Shown here piece after piece: positions 58,811 through 64,000 of a stretch of 64,000 nt of DNA. The translations under genes were made by a program, and so were the position numbers. How positions within the stretch are numbered: the first letter of the stretch is position 1; the number at the start of each line of letters is the position of its first letter. Location: the NCBI RefSeq assembly GCF_050947335.1, contig NW_027473317.1, forward strand, positions 868,001-932,000, written 5' to 3'. Under the pieces are notes generated by a model. That model did no database searches, was not told the origin of the DNA, and was given only the letters and a program-made list of their open reading frames with translations. This stretch comes from Megachile rotundata (lineage: Eukaryota > Arthropoda > Insecta > Hymenoptera > Megachilidae).

Positions 58811-61092
58811 TGTGATTCTATGATCGTGATTGTATGATCGTGATTGTATGATCGTGATTGTATGATCGTGATTGTATGATGGTGATTGTATGATTGTGAT
58901 TGTATGATTGTGATTATATGATTGTGATTGTATGATTGTGATTGTACGATAGTGATTGTGACATTGCGATTGTATGATTGCGATTGTATGATTGTGATTG
59001 TATGACTGCGATTGTATGATTGTGATTGTATGATTTTGATTGTATGATTGTGATTGCATGACTGAGATTGTATGATTGTGATTGTATGATTGTGATTGTA
59101 TGATTGTGATTGTATGATTGTGATTGTATGATTGTGATTGTATGATTGTGATTGTATGATTGTGATTGTATGATTGTGATTGTATGATTGTGATTGTATG
59201 ATTGTGATTGTATGATTGTGATTGTATGATTGAGATTGAATGATTGGGATTGTATGATTGTGATTGTATGATTGTGATTGTATGATAGTGATTGTGACAT
59301 TGCGATTGTATGATTCAGATTGTATGGTTGTGATTGTATGATTGTGATTGTATGATTGTGATTGTATGATTGTGATTGTATGATTGTGATTGTATGCTTG
59401 TGATTGTATGATTGTGATTGTATGATTGTGATTGTATGATTGTCATTGTATGATTGTGATTGTATGATTTTCATTGTATGATTGTGATTGTATGATTGTG
59501 ATTGTATGATTGTGATTGTATGATTGTGATTGTATGATTGTGATTGTATGATTTTGATTGTATGATTGTGATTGCATGACTGAGATTGTATGATTGTGAT
59601 TGTATGATTGTGATTGTATGATTGTGATTGTATGATTGTGATTGTATGATTGTGATTGTATGCTTATTGATTGTATGATTGTGATTGTATGATTGTGATT
59701 GTATGATTGTCATTGTATGGTTGTGATTGTATGATTTTAATTGTATGATTGTGATTGTATGATTGCGATTGTAATATTGCGATTGTATGATTGTGATTGT
59801 ATGATCGTGATTGTATGATCGTGATTGTATGATTGTGATTGTATGATTGTGATTGTATGATTGTGACTATATGATTGTGATTGTATGATTGTGATTGTAC
59901 GATAGTGATTGTGACATTGCGATTGTATGATTGCGATTGTATGATTGTGATTGTATGACTGCGATTGTATGATTGTGATTGTATGATTGTGATTGTATGA
60001 TTGTGATTGTATGACTGTGTTAGTATGATTGTGATTGTATGATAGTGATTGTGATATTGCGATTGTATGATTGCGATTGTATGATTGTGATTGCATGACT
60101 GTGATTGTATGATTGTGGTTGTATGATTGTGATTGTATGATTGTGATTGTATGATTGTCATTGTATGAATGTGATTGTATGACTTTTATAGTATGATTGT
60201 GATTGTATGATTGTGATTGTATGATTGTGACAGAATGATTGCGATTGTATGATTGCGATTGTATGATTGCGATTGTATGATTGCGATTGTATGATTGTGA
60301 TTGTATGATTGCGTTTGTATGATTGCGATTGTATGATTGTCATTGTATGATTTTGATTGTATGATTGTGATTGTATGATCGTGATTGTATGATCGTGATT
60401 GTATGATTGTGATTGTATGATTGTGATTGTATGATTGTGATTCTATGATCGTGATTGTATGATCGTGATTGTATGATCGTGATTGTATGATCGTGATTGT
60501 ATGATTGTGATTGTATGATTGTGATTGTATGATTGTGATTATATGATTGTGATTGTATGATTGTGATTGTACGATAGTGATTGTGACATTGCGATTGTAT
60601 GATTGCGATTGTATGATTGTGATTGTATGACTGCGATTGTATGATTGTGATTGTATGATTGCGATTGTATGATTGTGATTGTATGACTGCGATTGTATGA
60701 TTGTGATTGTATGATTTTGATTGTATGATTGTGATTGCATGACTGAGATTGTATGATTGTGATTGTATGATTGTGATTGTATGATTGTGATTGTATGATT
60801 GTGATTGTATGATTGTGATTGTATGATTGTGATTGTATGATTGTGATTGTATGATTGTGATTGTATGATTGTGATTGTATGATTGAGATTGAATGATTGG
60901 GATTGTATGATTGTGATTGTATGATTGTGATTGTATGATAGTGATTGTGACATTGCGATTGTATGATTCAGATTGTATGGTTGTGATTGTATGATTGTGA
61001 TTGTATGATTGTGATTGTATGATTGTGATTGTATGGTCGTGATTGTATGATTGTGATTGTATGATTGTGATTGTATGATTGTGATTGTATGA

Positions 61093-62388
61093 TTTTAATT
61101 GTATGATTGTGATTGCATGATTGTGATTTTATGATTGCGACTGTGTGATTGTGATTGTATGATTTTGATTGTATGATTGTGATTGCATGATTGTGATTAT
61201 ATGATTGTGATTGTATGATTGTGATTGTATCATTGTGATTGTATGATTGTGATTGTATGATTGCGATTGTATGATTGTGATTGTGTGATTGTGATTGTAT
61301 GATTGTGATTGTATGATTGTGATTGTATGATTGTGATTGTATGATTGTGATTGTATGATTCTGATAGAATGATTGCGATTGTATGATTGCGATTGTATGA
61401 TTGCGATTGTATGATTGTGATTGTATGATTGCGTTTGTATGATTGCGATTGTATGATTGTCATTGTATGATTTTGATTGTATGATTGTGATTGTATGATC
61501 GTGATTGTATGATCGTGATTGTATGATTGTGATTGCATGATTGTGATTGTATGATTGTGATTGTTTGATTGTGATTGTATGATTGTAATTGTATGATTTT
61601 AATTGTATAATTGGGATTGTATGATTGGGATTGTATGATTGGGATTGTATGATTGTGATTGTATGATTGTGGTTGTATGTTTGAGATTGAATGATTGGGA
61701 TTGTATGATTGTGATTCTGTGATTGTGATTGTATGATTGTGATGGTATGATTGTGATTGTATGATTGTGATAGAATGATTGCGATTGTATGATTGCGATT
61801 GTATGATTGCGATTGTATGATTGTGATTGTATGATTGCGTTTGTATGATTGCGATTGTATGATTGTCATTGTATGATTGTGATTGTATGATTGTGATTCT
61901 ATGATCGTGATTGTATGATCGTGATTGTATGATCGTGATTGTATGATCGTGATTGTATGATCGTGATTGTATGATCGTGATTGTATGATTGTGATTGTAT
62001 GATTGTGATTATATGATTGTGATTGTATGATTGTGATTGTACGATAGTGATTGTGACATTGCGATTGTATGATTGCGATTGTATGATTGTGATTGTATGA
62101 CTGCGATTGTATGATTGTGATTTTATCATTGTGATTGTATGATTGTGATTGTATGACTGTGATAGTATGATTGTGATTGTATGATAGTGATTGTGATATT
62201 GCGATTGTATGATTGCGATTGTATGATTGTGATTGCATGACTGTGATTGTATGATTGTGTTTGTATGATTGTGATTGTATGATTGTGATTGTATGATTGT
62301 CATTGTATGAATGTGATTGTATGACTTTTATAGTATGATTGTGATTGTATGATTGTGATTGTATGATTGTGATTGTATGATTGTGATT
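61093..62388. repeat. ggg-block segment A, copy 3 (distant)
   Basis: It matches the segments at 37.2 and 40.0 kb at offsets of 23,898 and 21,126 bases (1,707 and 1,509 monomers): ttctgatagaat at 61359, ggg block at 61597, gattctgtg at 61713, gacttttat at 62323. It keeps the initial ttttaattg monomer of copy 1 (61093), which copy 2 lacks. The CpG run has six monomers against five at 40.8 kb. Confidence 0.85.
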
Positions 62389-62676
62389 GTATGATTGTGA
62401 TTGTATGATTGTGATTGTATGATTGTGATTGTATGATTGTGATTGTATGATTGTGATTGTATGATTGTGATTGTATGATTGTGATTGTATGATTGTGATT
62501 GTATGATTGTGATTGGATGATTGTGATTGTATGATTGTGATTGTATGATTGTGATTGTATGATTGTGATTGTATGATTGTGATTGTATGATTGTGATTGT
62601 ATGATTGTGATTGTATGATTGTGATTGTATGATTGTGATTGTATGATTGTGATTGTATGATTGTGATTGTATGATT
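62333..62676. repeat. Longest near-perfect monomer run seen
   Basis: About 24 successive monomers carry a single substitution (gattggatg at 62516). The perfect stretches on each side are about 183 and 160 bases. Together with the run at 48.2 kb this shows that the right half is more uniform than the left. Confidence 0.85.
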
Positions 62677-64000
62677 TTGATTGTATGATTGTGATTGCAT
62701 GACTGAGATTGTATGATTGTGATTGTATGATTGTGATTGTATGATTGTGATTGTATGATTGTGATTGTATGATTGTGATTGTATGCTTGTGATTGTATGA
62801 TTGTGATTGTATGATTGTGATTGTATGATTGTCATTGTATGATTGTGATTGTATGATTTTCATTGTATGATTGTGATTGTATGATTGTGATTGTATGATT
62901 GTGATTGTATGATTGTGATTGTATGATTGTGATTGTATGATTGTGATTGTATGATTGTGATTGTATGATTGTGATTGTATGATTGTGACTATATGATTGT
63001 GATTGTATGATTGTGATTGTACGATAGTGATTGTGACATTGCGATTGTATGATTGCGATTGTATGATTGTGATTGTATGACTGCGATTGTATGATTGTGA
63101 TTGTATGATTGTGATTGTATGATTGTGATTGTATGACTGTGTTAGTATGATTGTGATTGTATGATAGTGATTGTGATATTGCGATTGTATGATTGCGATT
63201 GTATGATTGTGATTGCATGACTGTGATTGTATGATTGTGGTTGTATGATTGTGATTGTATGATTGTGATTGTATGATTGTCATTGTATGAATGTGATTGT
63301 ATGACTTTTATAGTATGATTGTGATTGTATGATTGTGATTGTATGATTGTGACAGAATGATTGCGATTGTATGATTGCGATTGTATGATTGCGATTGTAT
63401 GATTGCGATTGTATGATTGTGATTGTATGATTGCGTTTGTATGATTGCGATTGTATGATTGTCATTGTATGATTTTGATTGTATGATTGTGATTGTATGA
63501 TCGTGATTGTATGATCGTGATTGTATGATCGTGATTGCATGATTGTGATTGTATGATTGTGATTATATGATTGTGATTGTATGATTGTGATTGTATGATT
63601 GTGATTGTATGATTGTGATTGTATGATTTTAATTGTATGATTGTGATTGTATGATTGTGATTGTATGATTGTGATTGCATGACTGAGATTGTATGATTGT
63701 GATTGTATGATTGTGATTGTATGATTGTGATTGTATGATTGTGATTGTATGATTGTGATTGTATGATTGTCATTGTATGATTGTGATTGTATGATTTTAA
63801 TTGTATGATTGTGATTGTATGATTGCGATTGTAATATTGCGATTGTATGATTGTGATTGTATGATCGTGATTGTATGATTGTGATTGTATGATTGTGATT
63901 GTATGATTGTGACTATATGATTGTGATTGTATGATTGTGATTGTACTATAGTGATTGTGACATTGCGATTGTATGATTGCGATTGTATGATTGTGATTGT

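Larger units (their letters stand above)
59400..63560. repeat. 3,122-base repeat
   Basis: The gacttttat block with its gtgacagaatg neighbour occurs at 60181 and 63303, 223 monomers apart. The gtgttagtatg, gtgatattgcg and gattgtggttg variants before each match as well. A one-base insertion lies in the first copy near 59663, where gcttattgattg stands for gcttgtgattg. Confidence 0.82.
1..64000. repeat. 14-base tandem satellite/minisatellite array filling the window
   Basis: Every line of the window reads as copies, perfect or substituted, of the monomer tgattgtatgattg (about 4,570 copies). The consensus + strand has no C, is 28.6% G and 50% T, and contains two tgattg hexamers. Common substitutions give gatcg, attgcg, attgcatg, gtcattg, gactg, gattttg, ttttaattg and gatag. 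Blocks of substituted monomers recur at multiples of 14 bases, so the array has higher-order organisation. No unique sequence interrupts it and neither edge is reached. A long array with higher-order repeats is typical of eukaryotic satellites; chromosomal position (centromeric, subtelomeric or interstitial) cannot be told from this window. No function is supported by the sequence itself. Confidence 0.98.

Noticed and set aside
432..63773. More than a hundred minus-strand open reading frames of 60-768 codons encoding a 14-residue repeat (consensus unit like TIIQSQSYNHNHTI).
   Set aside because: They overlap in all three frames, begin at ATG made by chance substitutions (for example gtcattg gives CAATGAC on the minus strand) and end at stop-creating variants such as ttttaattg. 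There is no codon-position bias, no preserved frame across indels and no non-repeat domain. They follow from a stop-free monomer.
1..64000. CRISPR-like regular repeat spacing.
   Set aside because: The 14-base units are directly adjacent with no unique spacers, and no cas genes are present.
1..64000. TATGAT in every monomer resembles a bacterial -10 promoter box.
   Set aside because: It is part of the consensus repeat and occurs thousands of times without a paired -35 element or a downstream gene.
1..64000. Telomeric repeat.
   Set aside because: The monomer tgattgtatgattg has no G runs of the TTAGGG, TTTAGGG or TTAGG type and does not match known telomere units. The gattggg variants are scattered blocks, not a terminal array.
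1..64000. tRNA, rRNA, transposon or LTR remnants.
   Set aside because: I read the window for any stretch that could not be parsed into 14-base monomers and found none.
1..64000. Whole array as an assembly artefact made by looping one read set.
   Set aside because: Copies of each segment differ by private substitutions and whole-monomer gains or losses, which a looped assembly would not produce. The exact order of segments still depends on read support that cannot be seen here.

Overview
The whole 64,000-base window is one tandem-repeat array. The monomer is 14 bases, tgattgtatgattg on the + strand, and there are about 4,570 copies (64,000/14). The array runs off both ends of the window and I found no unique flanking sequence, gene, RNA gene, transposon or spacer in it. 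The consensus monomer has no C (7 T, 4 G, 3 A), so all G sits on one strand. It can be read as two tgattg hexamers, alternately separated by ta and directly abutted. A large satellite or long minisatellite of this kind points to a eukaryotic chromosome, in heterochromatin or a large VNTR. Nothing in the sequence identifies the species, and I do not name one.

The array is ordered above the monomer level. Substituted monomers form recognisable blocks, and these blocks recur in the same order at distances that are multiples of 14. Left end, about 0.1-5.7 kb: a mixed segment with an 840-base duplication; a shortened copy lies at about 6.2-9.2 kb. About 8.1-11.7 kb: three repeats of about 1.27 kb. 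About 12.6-14.7 kb: smaller tandem copies rich in a CpG monomer. About 14.8-24.3 kb: three copies of a 3.2-3.3 kb higher-order repeat, tagged by two single-base deletions. About 24.3-31.3 kb: two copies of a related segment, the second shortened. About 31.5-41.3 kb: a different variant set (cagatt and ggg blocks), with duplications of 924, 3,150 and 2,772 bases. About 41.2-49.5 kb: repeats of about 0.6-1.6 kb, including very uniform stretches. About 49.8-64 kb: more ggg-block segments with 490-, 1,442-, 1,316- and 3,122-base duplications, including a copy of the 37-41 kb segment at 61-62.4 kb.

Many open reading frames appear on the minus strand, the longest 768 codons. I do not call them genes. 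The reverse complement of the monomer has no stop codon in any frame, so all three minus frames stay open together wherever variants do not create a stop. The plus strand has a TGA in every frame within each 42 bases and stays closed.

The strongest structural observation is register. Markers of the same type stay in one 14-base phase over the window, apart from nine single-base indels that I located. Seven of these are copies of only two ancestral deletions. The array therefore appears to have grown by in-register segmental duplication, while substitutions accumulated freely.
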